Numbered from the stretch's first letter, positions 1 to 5,645 are shown. The stretch is 5,645 bases of DNA from an uncultured Eubacteriales bacterium (GCA_902475455.1 CABRZO010000159.1:1-5645); one strand, 5' to 3'. A program made the numbers and translations. Notes: a model not told the origin generated them from the sequence alone.

Positions 1-340
1 CCCGGGTGAGGATGGCGTCGGCAATGCCGCCGTAATAGCCGCAGAGGCTGCCGATCAGGATACCCATGACGCAGCCGATGAGCACCACACTGATGGCGAT
101 CAGGAAGGAGGTGCCCAGCCCGTCCATAATCCGGGAGAACACATCCCGGCCCAGGTTGTCGGTACCCAGCCAGTGCTGGGAGCTGGGGGGCGCCATTTTG
201 GCCATGGCGTCCATCTCGGTGGGATCATAAGGGGTCCAGAAGACGCTGACCACCGCCAGCAGGGTCAGCAGGGCGGCCAGGGTGCCGCCGATATAGGTAA
301 AGGAGTTCCATCTGGCGCTCCTTGTCTGTTTCGTTTTCAT
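1..340 (-). CDS. dppC: DppC/OppC-type ABC transporter permease, N-terminal part (cut by window edge)
   Basis: This is the second inner-membrane subunit of a peptide-type ABC importer; it would pair with the DppB-type subunit to form the translocation channel. Only 113 codons are in view; the 3' end, including the EAA loop that contacts the ATPase, lies beyond the left edge. I translated it by hand from the ATG at 340. A short basic N-terminus (MKTKQTRSAR) leads into a membrane segment at about residues 17-35, followed by YDP. The family hallmark HWLGTDNLGRDVFSR is at 56-70, and a second membrane segment begins near 78. The start is supported by a GGGGAGGG-like ribosome site about 8 bases upstream and by an 18-base gap after the dppB stop. 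The family assignment is firm. The substrate (dipeptide, oligopeptide, nickel or other) cannot be read from the sequence, so the symbol is a family-level name. Confidence 0.93.
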   Translation of the reverse strand, partial: MKTKQTRSARWNSFTYIGGTLAALLTLLAVVSVFWTPYDPTEMDAMAKMAPPSSQHWLGTDNLGRDVFSRIMDGLGTSFLIAISVVLIGCVMGILIGSLCGYYGGIADAILTR

Positions 341-358
341 AGGTCAGGCCCTCCCCTG

Positions 359-1300
359 TCACTGCAGCCGGATCCGGGGATCCACCAGCTGGTTGATGAC
401 GTCGGCCAAGAAGTTGACCAGCACGATCCAGGCTGCCATGATGACCACAATGGCCTGGACCACCGGGAAATCCCGGCTGCTGATGCTGCTGATGAGCAGC
501 CGGCCAATGCCGGGAACGGTAAAGACCTGCTCCACCACGATGGTGCCGGTCATGATCTCAGCCATGGAAATGGCCAGGAAGGTGATAACGGGGATCATGG
601 CGTTACGCACCACATGGCGGCTCAGAATGGCCCGCCGGGCGTTGCCCCGGCTCTGGGCGGTGCGGACATAGTCCCGACCCAGCTCGCTTTTGATAGAGCC
701 CCGCAGCATCTTGACGGTCATGGCGATGCGGGGGATGGCGATGGCCAGGGCGGGAAAGATCAGGTAGTAGAGGAATTGGGGCCAGCTCTGGGTATAGGAG
801 ACAAACTCCCCCGGCACAAAGAGCCGGAAAGTCAGGCCCAGGGTAAAGCACATGATGATGCCGATAAAAAACTGGGGGATGCTCATAAAAATCTGGTCCA
901 CGGCGGTGATGATATGGTCCAGCACCTTGCTGCGGACACTGCCCGCCAGGATACCCAGGGGGATAGCCAGCACCACCGTGAACAGGAAGGAATACAGGGT
1001 CAGTGCCGCCGTCACCGGCAGCTTGTCCGCCAGCATCTGCCCCACCGGAAGATTATAACTATAACTGGTACCGAAATCTCCCCGAAGGAAGTTGGTCAGC
1101 CACTCCCAGTAGCGGATCAGCACCGGCCGGTCCAGCCCCAGCTGGCTCCGGAGGGCGGCGATCTGTTCCGGGGAGGCGTCCATACCCAGAATCTTGGCGG
1201 TGGGGTCTCCCGGAATGATGGAGAAAGCGAGGAAGGCGAGGAAGGAAACAATCAACAATGTAATAATGAGAGCAAAGAGTTTTTTCAAGATGTATTTCAT
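359..1300 (-). CDS. dppB: DppB/OppB-type ABC transporter permease
   Basis: This is a complete 313-residue integral membrane subunit of a Dpp/Opp-type importer, of usual length for the family. Likely membrane helices lie near residues 9-29, 97-119, 130-155, 175-197, 238-258 and 280-302. Family marks in order are IIPGDP (28-33), the LGLDRP region (54-59), GDFGTSY (74-80), and the EAA-type cytoplasmic loop at about 207-238 with GRDYVRTAQSRG and RHVVRNAMIPVI, which docks on the ATPase. VEQVFTVPGIGRLL (256-269) and a terminal DPRIRL (307-312) follow. The ATG at 1300 follows GGGAGG with an 8-base spacer. The gene begins 34 bases after the lipoprotein stop and ends 18 bases before dppC, consistent with one operon. 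The first 20 or so codons are markedly AT-richer than the rest. The symbol is a family name; the substrate is not determined. Confidence 0.96.
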   Translation of the reverse strand: MKYILKKLFALIITLLIVSFLAFLAFSIIPGDPTAKILGMDASPEQIAALRSQLGLDRPVLIRYWEWLTNFLRGDFGTSYSYNLPVGQMLADKLPVTAALTLYSFLFTVVLAIPLGILAGSVRSKVLDHIITAVDQIFMSIPQFFIGIIMCFTLGLTFRLFVPGEFVSYTQSWPQFLYYLIFPALAIAIPRIAMTVKMLRGSIKSELGRDYVRTAQSRGNARRAILSRHVVRNAMIPVITFLAISMAEIMTGTIVVEQVFTVPGIGRLLISSISSRDFPVVQAIVVIMAAWIVLVNFLADVINQLVDPRIRLQ

Positions 1301-1334
1301 ACTCCTCGCCTCCCTTCTTTCTTTTTAAAATTGC

Positions 1335-2906
1335 TTACTGATCGGTGTAGCGCACCGTGGACATATCCAGGATGTACAAGGGATAGAATTCATATCCCTC
1401 CAGGGCCGGGTTGATGACCACATACTCCGCCAGATCCTGAATATAGACATTGGCGGCGGTATCGCTCAGAATCTCCAGGCACTGCTTGTACAGGGCAGTC
1501 TGCTCTGCGTCGTCCTGGGTGGCCTGGGCAGCCTCAAAGGCCGCATCATAGTCGGCATTGCTGTAATTGATCATGTTCTTGCTGGCGCCGGTGGTCCAAC
1601 GCTGCAGCATGCCGCTGGCGGTGAGCACGCTGGTGTCAAAGCCCACCAGGGTAGTCTCAAAATCCCGACCCTGATAGACATCGGTGTACCAGCTGGCCCA
1701 CTCGATGGGATTGAGCTCCACAGTAATGCCCACCTCAGCCAGCTGCTGCTGGATGACGGCGGCCATGTCCCCGTAGGGGTGCTCGTACTCGGTGGCATAG
1801 GTGATGGTGAAGCTGAAGCCGTCCGGGTATCCCGCCTCCGCCAGCAGCTGCTTTGCCTTCTCCACATCATAGCCGTAGTTGTCGGCCAGGGAGGCGTCAA
1901 AGTACTTGGTGAAGTTGGGGAACATGGAGGAACCGATCTTCACGCCCTGGCCGCCGGTGGCAAAGGCCATGACTTCGTCCACATCGATGGCCCAGCACAG
2001 GGCCTGGCGCACCTTTTCGTTGTCAAAAGGCTCCACAGCATGGTTCAGATACAGAGCCACCGCCAGGTTCATGGTGCCGTCCAGCACGGTGTAACCGTTG
2101 TTCAGGGTGCTGACCTGGTCATACTGCAGATGGGCGCACAGGTCGATGGAGCCCGCCTCCAGGGCCAGCAGCTCCGCATCGCTGCCGTCAAAGATCTTGA
2201 AGGTGACTTTGTCCAGGTAAGCGGGAGTACCGTAGTAATCCTCGTTCTTTTCCATGACAAAACTCTCCTGCACGCTGTAGGACACAAAGCGGAAGGGGCC
2301 GGTGCCCACGGGGGCGGTGTCCTGGTCCTCATAGCCCGCGGGGGTGATGTACACGTTGGACACATAGGCCAAAAAGTCGCTGTTGGCCTGGCTCAGCGTG
2401 ATGATCAGGTCGTTGCCCTCGGAGGTAATTTGGGCATCAGAAAGCGCCGCAGCCACGGATTCATTGACCGTGGTAGCGGCGCAGGTCTCGAAAGAGTATA
2501 TCACATCCTCCATGGTGACTGCTTCGCCGTTGTGGAAAAGCACGCCATCCCGGAGGGTGAAGGTATAGGTCAGGCCGTCCTCCGAAACGGAGTGGGCGGA
2601 AGCCACAGCGTCCACATAGCTGCCGTCGCTGTTCAGCTTCACCAAGCCTTCAAAGATGTTAAACATGACCTCTCGAGTTCCTGCCGTCCCCGTCTGGTAG
2701 GGGTCAAGACTGTCCAAGTCCTGGGGAATACCTACGATGATCTCGTTCGCGGATGCTCTCTCGCTGGCGGCCACCGAGGATTCCCCGGAAGAAGCGGTAG
2801 TTTCGTCGCTGGAAGCGGGGACCTCAGTCGTTGCTCCTCCGCAAGAGCAGAGTAAGCACGCGAGCGTCGCCAAAACCAGGAAAACTGCAAGAATACGTTT
2901 TTTCAC
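1335..2906 (-). CDS. Family 5 extracellular solute-binding lipoprotein (DppA/OppA-like)
   Basis: This is the substrate-capturing lipoprotein of the adjacent ABC importer, anchored on the outer face of the membrane. It is a complete protein of 523 residues, usual for SBP family 5 (SBP_bac_5). The signal peptide has MKKR followed by a hydrophobic core and the lipobox L19-C-S-C22, so Cys22 is the likely lipidated residue. A Ser/Thr/Ala/Glu-rich linker spans about 25-52. The mature domain starts near NEIIVGIPQDLDSLDPY. Family signatures are LRDGVLFHNGEAVTMEDV (118-135), PVGTGPFRF (199-207) and NEKVRQALCWAIDVDEV (296-312). The start codon is GTG at 2906, chosen because AAGGAG (2915-2920) sits 8 bases upstream and the signal peptide begins there. 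It is the first gene of a probable operon with dppB and dppC. Peptides are the commonest ligands of the family, but nickel, sugars or other solutes are possible. Confidence 0.95.
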   Translation of the reverse strand: MKKRILAVFLVLATLACLLCSCGGATTEVPASSDETTASSGESSVAASERASANEIIVGIPQDLDSLDPYQTGTAGTREVMFNIFEGLVKLNSDGSYVDAVASAHSVSEDGLTYTFTLRDGVLFHNGEAVTMEDVIYSFETCAATTVNESVAAALSDAQITSEGNDLIITLSQANSDFLAYVSNVYITPAGYEDQDTAPVGTGPFRFVSYSVQESFVMEKNEDYYGTPAYLDKVTFKIFDGSDAELLALEAGSIDLCAHLQYDQVSTLNNGYTVLDGTMNLAVALYLNHAVEPFDNEKVRQALCWAIDVDEVMAFATGGQGVKIGSSMFPNFTKYFDASLADNYGYDVEKAKQLLAEAGYPDGFSFTITYATEYEHPYGDMAAVIQQQLAEVGITVELNPIEWASWYTDVYQGRDFETTLVGFDTSVLTASGMLQRWTTGASKNMINYSNADYDAAFEAAQATQDDAEQTALYKQCLEILSDTAANVYIQDLAEYVVINPALEGYEFYPLYILDMSTVRYTDQ

Positions 2907-2914
2907 TGCTGATT

Positions 2915-2920
2915 CTCCTT
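2915..2920 (-). promoter_or_regulatory. Shine-Dalgarno deciding the GTG start of the binding protein
   Basis: AAGGAG on the minus strand lies 8 bases before the GTG at 2906. There is no ATG at this point, so the ribosome site and the lipoprotein signal peptide that follows are what fix the start. Confidence 0.85.
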
Positions 2921-2921
2921 C

Positions 2922-2943
2922 CGCCCGAACAAGTGCCCGGGCG
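2922..2943 (-). other. GC hairpin directly upstream of the binding-protein ribosome site
   Basis: On the minus strand CGCCCG (2943-2938) and CGGGCG (2927-2922) form a perfect 6-bp stem around a 10-base loop. The stem ends one base before AAGGAG. It lacks a T-run, so it is not a terminator. It could affect mRNA stability or ribosome access, but no function is shown by the sequence alone. Confidence 0.4.
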
Positions 2944-2989
2944 TTACAACAAAATAACTTCTTCTCCCATTATTAAATTGTCGCGTTTC

Positions 2990-3017
2990 ATTATAGTGCA
3001 TTGCCCGGAAATAGCAA
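2990..3017 (-). promoter_or_regulatory. Sigma-A-type promoter for the importer operon
   Basis: On the minus strand, a -35 TTGCTA (3017-3012; 4 of 6 consensus) and a perfect -10 TATAAT (2995-2990) are separated by 16 bases. A transcription start near 2983 would give a leader of about 77 bases before the GTG at 2906. The site is in the AT-rich divergent gap, and no other equally good promoter was seen for this operon. Confidence 0.7.
2997..3011 (+). repeat. Direct repeat copy A inside the importer promoter spacer
   Basis: TGCATTGCCCGGAAA matches copy B at 3068-3082 in 14 of 15 bases. It fills 15 of the 16 bases between the -35 and -10 of the leftward promoter, which would be a good place for a repressor or a promoter-twisting activator. 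This is a candidate operator; the regulator is unknown. Confidence 0.5.
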
Positions 3018-3065
3018 GTACTTTTTTCATTTATCTGTCTTTTTTTCAGCATCATTCAGAAATCC

Positions 3066-3094
3066 TTTGCATTCCCCGGAAAAACCTGTATAAT
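3066..3094 (+). promoter_or_regulatory. Sigma-A-type promoter for the CorC-family gene
   Basis: TTTGCA (3066-3071; 4 of 6 consensus) and a perfect TATAAT (3089-3094) are separated by 17 bases. A start near 3101 would give a leader of about 87 bases before the ATG at 3188. It is divergent from the importer promoter, with the two -10 boxes about 94 bases apart. Confidence 0.7.
3068..3082 (+). repeat. Direct repeat copy B overlapping the -35 of the rightward promoter
   Basis: TGCATTCCCCGGAAA is the second copy of the 15-base box, starting 71 bases from the start of copy A and in the same orientation. It overlaps the last four bases of the -35 and the first part of the spacer of the rightward promoter. 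Its core TTCC-CC-GGAA is an inverted repeat with 4-bp arms, which would fit a dimeric regulator. Copy A has one changed base in that core. Confidence 0.5.
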
Positions 3095-3167
3095 ATAGCT
3101 TGGTTTCATATACAATAGCATGTTTGCACATTGACAGAAAGAATTCATCTAAAGGAAACCATTGGAA

Positions 3168-3173
3168 AAGGAG
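3168..3173 (+). promoter_or_regulatory. Shine-Dalgarno supporting the ATG at 3188
   Basis: AAGGAG lies 14 bases before ATG 3188, longer than the usual 5-10 base spacer, with a T7 tract between. It still argues for this start over the in-frame TTG at 3131, which has no ribosome site ahead of it. It also argues that the 19-residue extension from TTG is untranslated leader. Confidence 0.65.
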
Positions 3174-3187
3174 ATACTGCTTTTTTT

Positions 3188-4459
3188 ATGAACGAAGACT
3201 CAATATCATCGATCCTGATCATTGCGCTGCTACTGCTGTTTTCCGCCTATTTCTCCGCCACGGAGACCGCCTTCTCCTCGCTGAACAAAACCCGGCTGAG
3301 GGCCATGGCGGAAAAGGGCAACAGCCGGGCCGCCCTGGCGCTGAAGCTGTCGGAGCAATACGACCAGCTGCTCTCCTCCATTCTGGTGGGCAACAACGTG
3401 GTCAACATCGCCACCTCCTCCATCTCCACCCTGCTGTTTGTGGGGATGCTGCCCAAGATCGGCGCCACGGTCTCCACCATCGTCATCACCATTGTGGTAC
3501 TGATCTTTGGTGAGATCTCTCCCAAGAGCCTGGCCAAGGAGAATCCGGAGAAGTTTGCTATGTTCTCCGCCCCCATCATTCGGGTGGTCATCTGGGTACT
3601 TACCCCCATCAACTTCCTGTTCACCCTGTGGAAGAAGCTGCTCACCAAACTCTTCAAGAGCGACGACAGCCGCCGGATGACCCAGGACGAACTGCTGATG
3701 CTGGTGGAAGAGGTGGCTCAGGACGGCAGCATCGACAAGAGCGAGGGGGACCTGCTCCGCTCCGCCATTGAGTTCACCGACCGGGACGCCGAGGACATCC
3801 TGACCCATCGGGTGGATCTGGAGGCGGTGCCCGTTACCGCCAGCAAAGAGGAAGTGGCCCGGAGCTTTTCCGAAAGCCGCTATTCCCGGCTGTTGGTCTA
3901 CGACGGCTCCATCGACAACATCGTGGGCGTCATCCACCAGAAGGACTTCTACACCGGCACCGGCATCAGCGACCGGCCTCTCACCGAACTGATGAAGGAA
4001 CCCGTCTATGTGCCCCAGTCCGTCAAGATCAGCGACCTGCTGAAGGTACTCCAGAAACACAAGGCCCACATCGCCGTAGTCAGCGACGAGTACGGCGGCA
4101 CCCTGGGCATCGTCACCATGGAGGATATCCTGGAGGAGCTGGTGGGCGAAATCTGGGATGAACATGATGAGGTGATTGAAAACTTCCAGAAGGTGGGCGA
4201 AAACACCTACCGGGTGCTATGTTCCACCGATCTCGACAAGCTGGACCGGTTCTTTGATCTGGATGTGGACTCCGACTGTACCTCCATCAGCGGCTGGGTC
4301 ATGGAACAGCTGGGCCGGATCCCCGAGGAGGGGGACTGCTTTGACTATGAGGACCTTCATGTCACCGTCACCGCCACCGATTACCACCGGGTGCTGGAGA
4401 TCGAGGTGCAGCGTATCCCCCATCCCTCTAAAGAGGATGCGGAATCGGCAAGCCAGTAA
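3188..4459 (+). CDS. CNNM/CorC (HlyC/CorC) family membrane protein with DUF21, CBS pair and CorC domain
   Basis: This 423-residue membrane protein belongs to the family annotated as hemolysin C/CorC, whose studied members handle Mg2+ or related ion transport. The N-terminal DUF21/CNNM domain (about 1-160) has hydrophobic segments near 8-24, 62-86, 92-112 and 126-148. It carries the family patterns SAYFSATETAFSSLN (19-33), ILVGNNVVN (65-73) and GEISPKSLAKENP (108-120). A paired CBS domain, which in the family binds adenine nucleotides, spans about 202-320, including DEYGGTLGIVTMEDILEELVGEI (300-322). The CorC_HlyC domain is at about 335-410 (SISGWVMEQLGRIPEEG). I chose ATG 3188 rather than the upstream in-frame TTG 3131: it fits the family N-terminus, follows AAGGAG and places the first helix properly. 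True haemolysin activity should not be assumed. It is divergent from the importer operon and stands alone on its strand up to the terminator-like hairpin at 4541. Confidence 0.94.
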   Translation: MNEDSISSILIIALLLLFSAYFSATETAFSSLNKTRLRAMAEKGNSRAALALKLSEQYDQLLSSILVGNNVVNIATSSISTLLFVGMLPKIGATVSTIVITIVVLIFGEISPKSLAKENPEKFAMFSAPIIRVVIWVLTPINFLFTLWKKLLTKLFKSDDSRRMTQDELLMLVEEVAQDGSIDKSEGDLLRSAIEFTDRDAEDILTHRVDLEAVPVTASKEEVARSFSESRYSRLLVYDGSIDNIVGVIHQKDFYTGTGISDRPLTELMKEPVYVPQSVKISDLLKVLQKHKAHIAVVSDEYGGTLGIVTMEDILEELVGEIWDEHDEVIENFQKVGENTYRVLCSTDLDKLDRFFDLDVDSDCTSISGWVMEQLGRIPEEGDCFDYEDLHVTVTATDYHRVLEIEVQRIPHPSKEDAESASQ

Positions 4460-4494
4460 TTTTCCCCGTACTAAGTGCTTTTTCCGAGAATGAC

Positions 4495-4523
4495 TTTACT
4501 TTTTTGCCGGTTCATGGCATAAT
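4495..4523 (+). promoter_or_regulatory. Extended -10 promoter candidate for the flavodiiron gene
   Basis: TTTACT (4495-4500; 4 of 6 consensus) and CATAAT (4518-4523; 5 of 6) are 17 bases apart, and TGG directly before the -10 gives an extended -10 (TGn). Transcription would begin near 4530, just ahead of the hairpin at 4541-4566. The stretch from the corC-family stop to fprA is only 128 bases, and no better promoter was seen in it. Confidence 0.55.
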
Positions 4524-4540
4524 GTGGCCGAATGAAACGC

Positions 4541-4574
4541 CCGGGCCGTCCTCCTGGGCGGCCCGGAATTTTTT
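4541..4574 (+). terminator. Intrinsic terminator or leader attenuator hairpin
   Basis: CCGGGCCGTCC (4541-4551) pairs with GGGCGGCCCGG (4556-4566), an 11-bp stem with one G-T wobble and a TCCT tetraloop. It is followed by AA and six T (4569-4574), the classic intrinsic-terminator form. It lies 82 bases after the corC-family stop, so it can end that transcript. Its T-run directly abuts the fprA ribosome site, and a promoter candidate lies upstream of it, so it may also act within the fprA leader. No other terminator or promoter fits between it and fprA. Confidence 0.8.
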
Positions 4575-4580
4575 GGAGGG
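4575..4580 (+). promoter_or_regulatory. Shine-Dalgarno of fprA abutting the terminator T-run
   Basis: GGAGGG is 7 bases ahead of ATG 4588 and starts at the base after the T-run. The placement means transcripts that carry this ribosome site have read through, or started very close to, the terminator-like hairpin. Confidence 0.85.
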
Positions 4581-4587
4581 ATTGAAC

Positions 4588-5645
4588 ATGGTAACACAGG
4601 ACATCCGTTACATCGGGGTCAACGACCGGGATCTGGATCTGTTTGAGGGACAGTACATCGTTCCCAACGGTATCGCCTACAACTCCTATGTCATCCTGGA
4701 TGAAAAGGTGGCGGTGATGGACACCGTGGACCACCGTAAGACCGCGGAATTCATGGCCAATCTGGAGCAAGCTCTGGCCGGCCGCACCCCGGACTACCTG
4801 GTGGTGCAGCATGTGGAGCCTGACCACGCCTCCAGCATCCAGGCCCTGTTGGACAAATACCCCGGCGTCCAGGTGGTGGCCACCGCCAAGGCCCTGCAGA
4901 TGCTGCCCCTTTACAACATCACCCCCGGCAACACCATGGCCGTCAAAGAGGGGGATACCCTGGCTCTGGGCAAGCATGAACTCACCTTTGTCACCGCCCC
5001 CATGGTGCACTGGCCCGAGGTCATGGTGAGCTACGATAAGACCGACAAGGTGCTCTTCGCCGCCGACGCCTTCGGCAAGTTCGGCGCCCTGGACGCCGAT
5101 GAGGACTGGGACTGCGAGGCCCGGCGCTACTACTTCAATATTGTGGGCAAGTATGGTCCCCAGGTCCAGGCCCTGCTCAAGAAGGCCGCCAACCTGGACA
5201 TTCAGATCATCTGCCCCCTCCACGGCCCGGTGCTGAAGGAAAACCTGGGCCACTATCTGGAGAAGTACCAGATCTGGAGCAGCTACGGGGTAGAGTCCGA
5301 GGGCGTGTTTGTGGCCTACGCCTCCCTCCACGGCAACACCGCCCAGGCCGCCCAGAAGCTGAAAGAGATTCTGGAGGCCAAGGGCTGCCCCAAGGTGGCC
5401 ATCACCGACCTGGCCCGGGAGGACATGGCCGAGGCTCTGGAGGACGCCTTCCGCTATGGCAAGGTGGTGCTCTGCGCCAGCAGCTATAATGCCGGCGTGG
5501 TGCCCTGCATGGAGGACTTCCTCCACCATCTGAAGGCCAAGAACTATCAGAAGCGCACCGTGGCCCTGGTGGAGAACGGCTCCTGGGCTCCCTCCGCCGC
5601 CAAGACCATGAAGGAAGTGCTCTCCCAGATGAAGGAGATCACTCT
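4588..5645 (+). CDS. fprA: FprA-type (class A) flavodiiron protein, C-terminus cut by window edge
   Basis: This is a cytoplasmic A-type flavoprotein that reduces O2 to water and/or NO to N2O at a non-haem diiron site, using electrons passed through FMN, usually from rubredoxin or a reductase. I translated 352 codons from ATG 4588; about 40-50 residues are probably missing against a usual length near 400. The metallo-beta-lactamase-like domain (about 1-230) keeps all expected metal-site residues: H75, E77, D79 and H80 in QHVEPDHASS, H141 in VHWPE, D160 in AADAFG and H212 in PLHGP. The flavodoxin-like domain begins near 237, with the FMN phosphate loop YASLHGNTAQAA (244-255), ASSYNAGVVP (297-306) and GSWAPSAAK (331-339). 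The start is set by GGAGGG 7 bases upstream. The role suggests oxygen or NO defence in a strict anaerobe. Whether O2 or NO is the preferred substrate cannot be read here. Confidence 0.95.
   Translation, partial: MVTQDIRYIGVNDRDLDLFEGQYIVPNGIAYNSYVILDEKVAVMDTVDHRKTAEFMANLEQALAGRTPDYLVVQHVEPDHASSIQALLDKYPGVQVVATAKALQMLPLYNITPGNTMAVKEGDTLALGKHELTFVTAPMVHWPEVMVSYDKTDKVLFAADAFGKFGALDADEDWDCEARRYYFNIVGKYGPQVQALLKKAANLDIQIICPLHGPVLKENLGHYLEKYQIWSSYGVESEGVFVAYASLHGNTAQAAQKLKEILEAKGCPKVAITDLAREDMAEALEDAFRYGKVVLCASSYNAGVVPCMEDFLHHLKAKNYQKRTVALVENGSWAPSAAKTMKEVLSQMKEIT

Noticed and set aside
173..1414. 413-codon open frame on the plus strand opposite dppB
   Set aside because: Its product is rich in Gly, His, Gln and Asp without domain signs, and it overlaps a clear permease on the other strand. 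Open antisense frames arise where the real gene avoids TTA, CTA and TCA codons.
1779..2855. 358-codon open frame opposite the solute-binding protein
   Set aside because: Val/Gly/His-rich composition and no ribosome site; it is the antisense shadow of a well-supported family 5 binding protein.
2943..2958. GTTA-N8-TAAC inverted repeat in the importer leader
   Set aside because: Only 4-bp arms with no extension, downstream of the predicted start; too short to call an operator.
2944..2970. 8-codon upstream ORF (MGEEVILL) in the importer leader
   Set aside because: No ribosome site before its ATG and too short to judge; chance is enough to explain it.
3131..3136. Perfect TTGACA suggesting another -35 box
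   Set aside because: No TATAAT-like hexamer lies 16-18 bases downstream (the stretch is AAAGGAAACC), so it does not form a promoter.
3230..4165. 311-codon minus-strand open frame opposite the corC-family gene
   Set aside because: Low-complexity Gly/Asp/His/Gln composition and full overlap with a gene that shows clear DUF21, CBS and CorC motifs.
3188..4459. Reading the HlyC/CorC-family gene as a virulence haemolysin
   Set aside because: The family name is historical; the DUF21-CBS-CorC order points to ion transport or its control, and nothing toxin-like is visible.
4471..5529. 352-codon minus-strand open frame opposite fprA
   Set aside because: It runs against a gene that has every diiron ligand and an ideal ribosome site; its product shows no recognisable motif.
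1..5645. A previously undescribed defence or mobile system
   Set aside because: All five genes belong to well-known housekeeping families; no integrase, transposase, toxin pair, repeat array or terminal inverted repeats were found.

Overview
The window reads as an ordinary chromosomal stretch from a GC-rich anaerobic member of the Firmicutes. An Oscillospiraceae/Ruminococcaceae-type Clostridia is my best guess. This rests on strongly GC-biased third codon positions, AT-rich promoter gaps, strong Shine-Dalgarno sites of the AAGGAG/GGAGGG type, a Gram-positive-style lipoprotein with a Ser/Thr/Ala linker, and an A-type flavodiiron protein. No RNA gene, mobile element or CRISPR array was seen.

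Left part (1-2906, minus strand): an operon for an ABC peptide-type importer of the Dpp/Opp class, transcribed right to left. A lipoprotein that captures the substrate (1335-2906) comes first. The DppB-type permease (359-1300) follows, then the N-terminal third of the DppC-type permease (1-340), which runs off the left edge. Gaps are 34 and 18 bases with no terminator between genes, so the three are probably cotranscribed. The ATPase genes that such a system needs are not in view and may lie beyond the left edge.

Middle (2907-3187): an AT-rich divergent intergenic region. It carries a good promoter candidate for the importer (TTGCTA-N16-TATAAT, minus) and one for the rightward gene (TTTGCA-N17-TATAAT, plus). 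The same 15-base sequence, 14 of 15 identical, lies once in each promoter and is the best candidate for a shared operator.

Right part (3188-5645, plus strand): a CNNM/CorC (HlyC/CorC family) membrane protein with DUF21, paired CBS and C-terminal CorC domains is followed, after 128 bases, by an FprA-type flavodiiron protein that reduces O2 and/or NO. The latter is cut by the right edge after 352 codons. The gap has an unusual order: an extended -10 promoter candidate, then a textbook intrinsic-terminator hairpin with a T6 run, then the fprA Shine-Dalgarno directly abutting the T-run. The hairpin either ends the upstream transcript or sits inside the fprA leader as an attenuator.

The protein-coding content belongs to known families. 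The points that merit a second look are regulatory: the shared box in the divergent promoters, the terminator in the fprA leader with a 17-codon ORF through it, and related GC hairpins directly before two Shine-Dalgarno sites.
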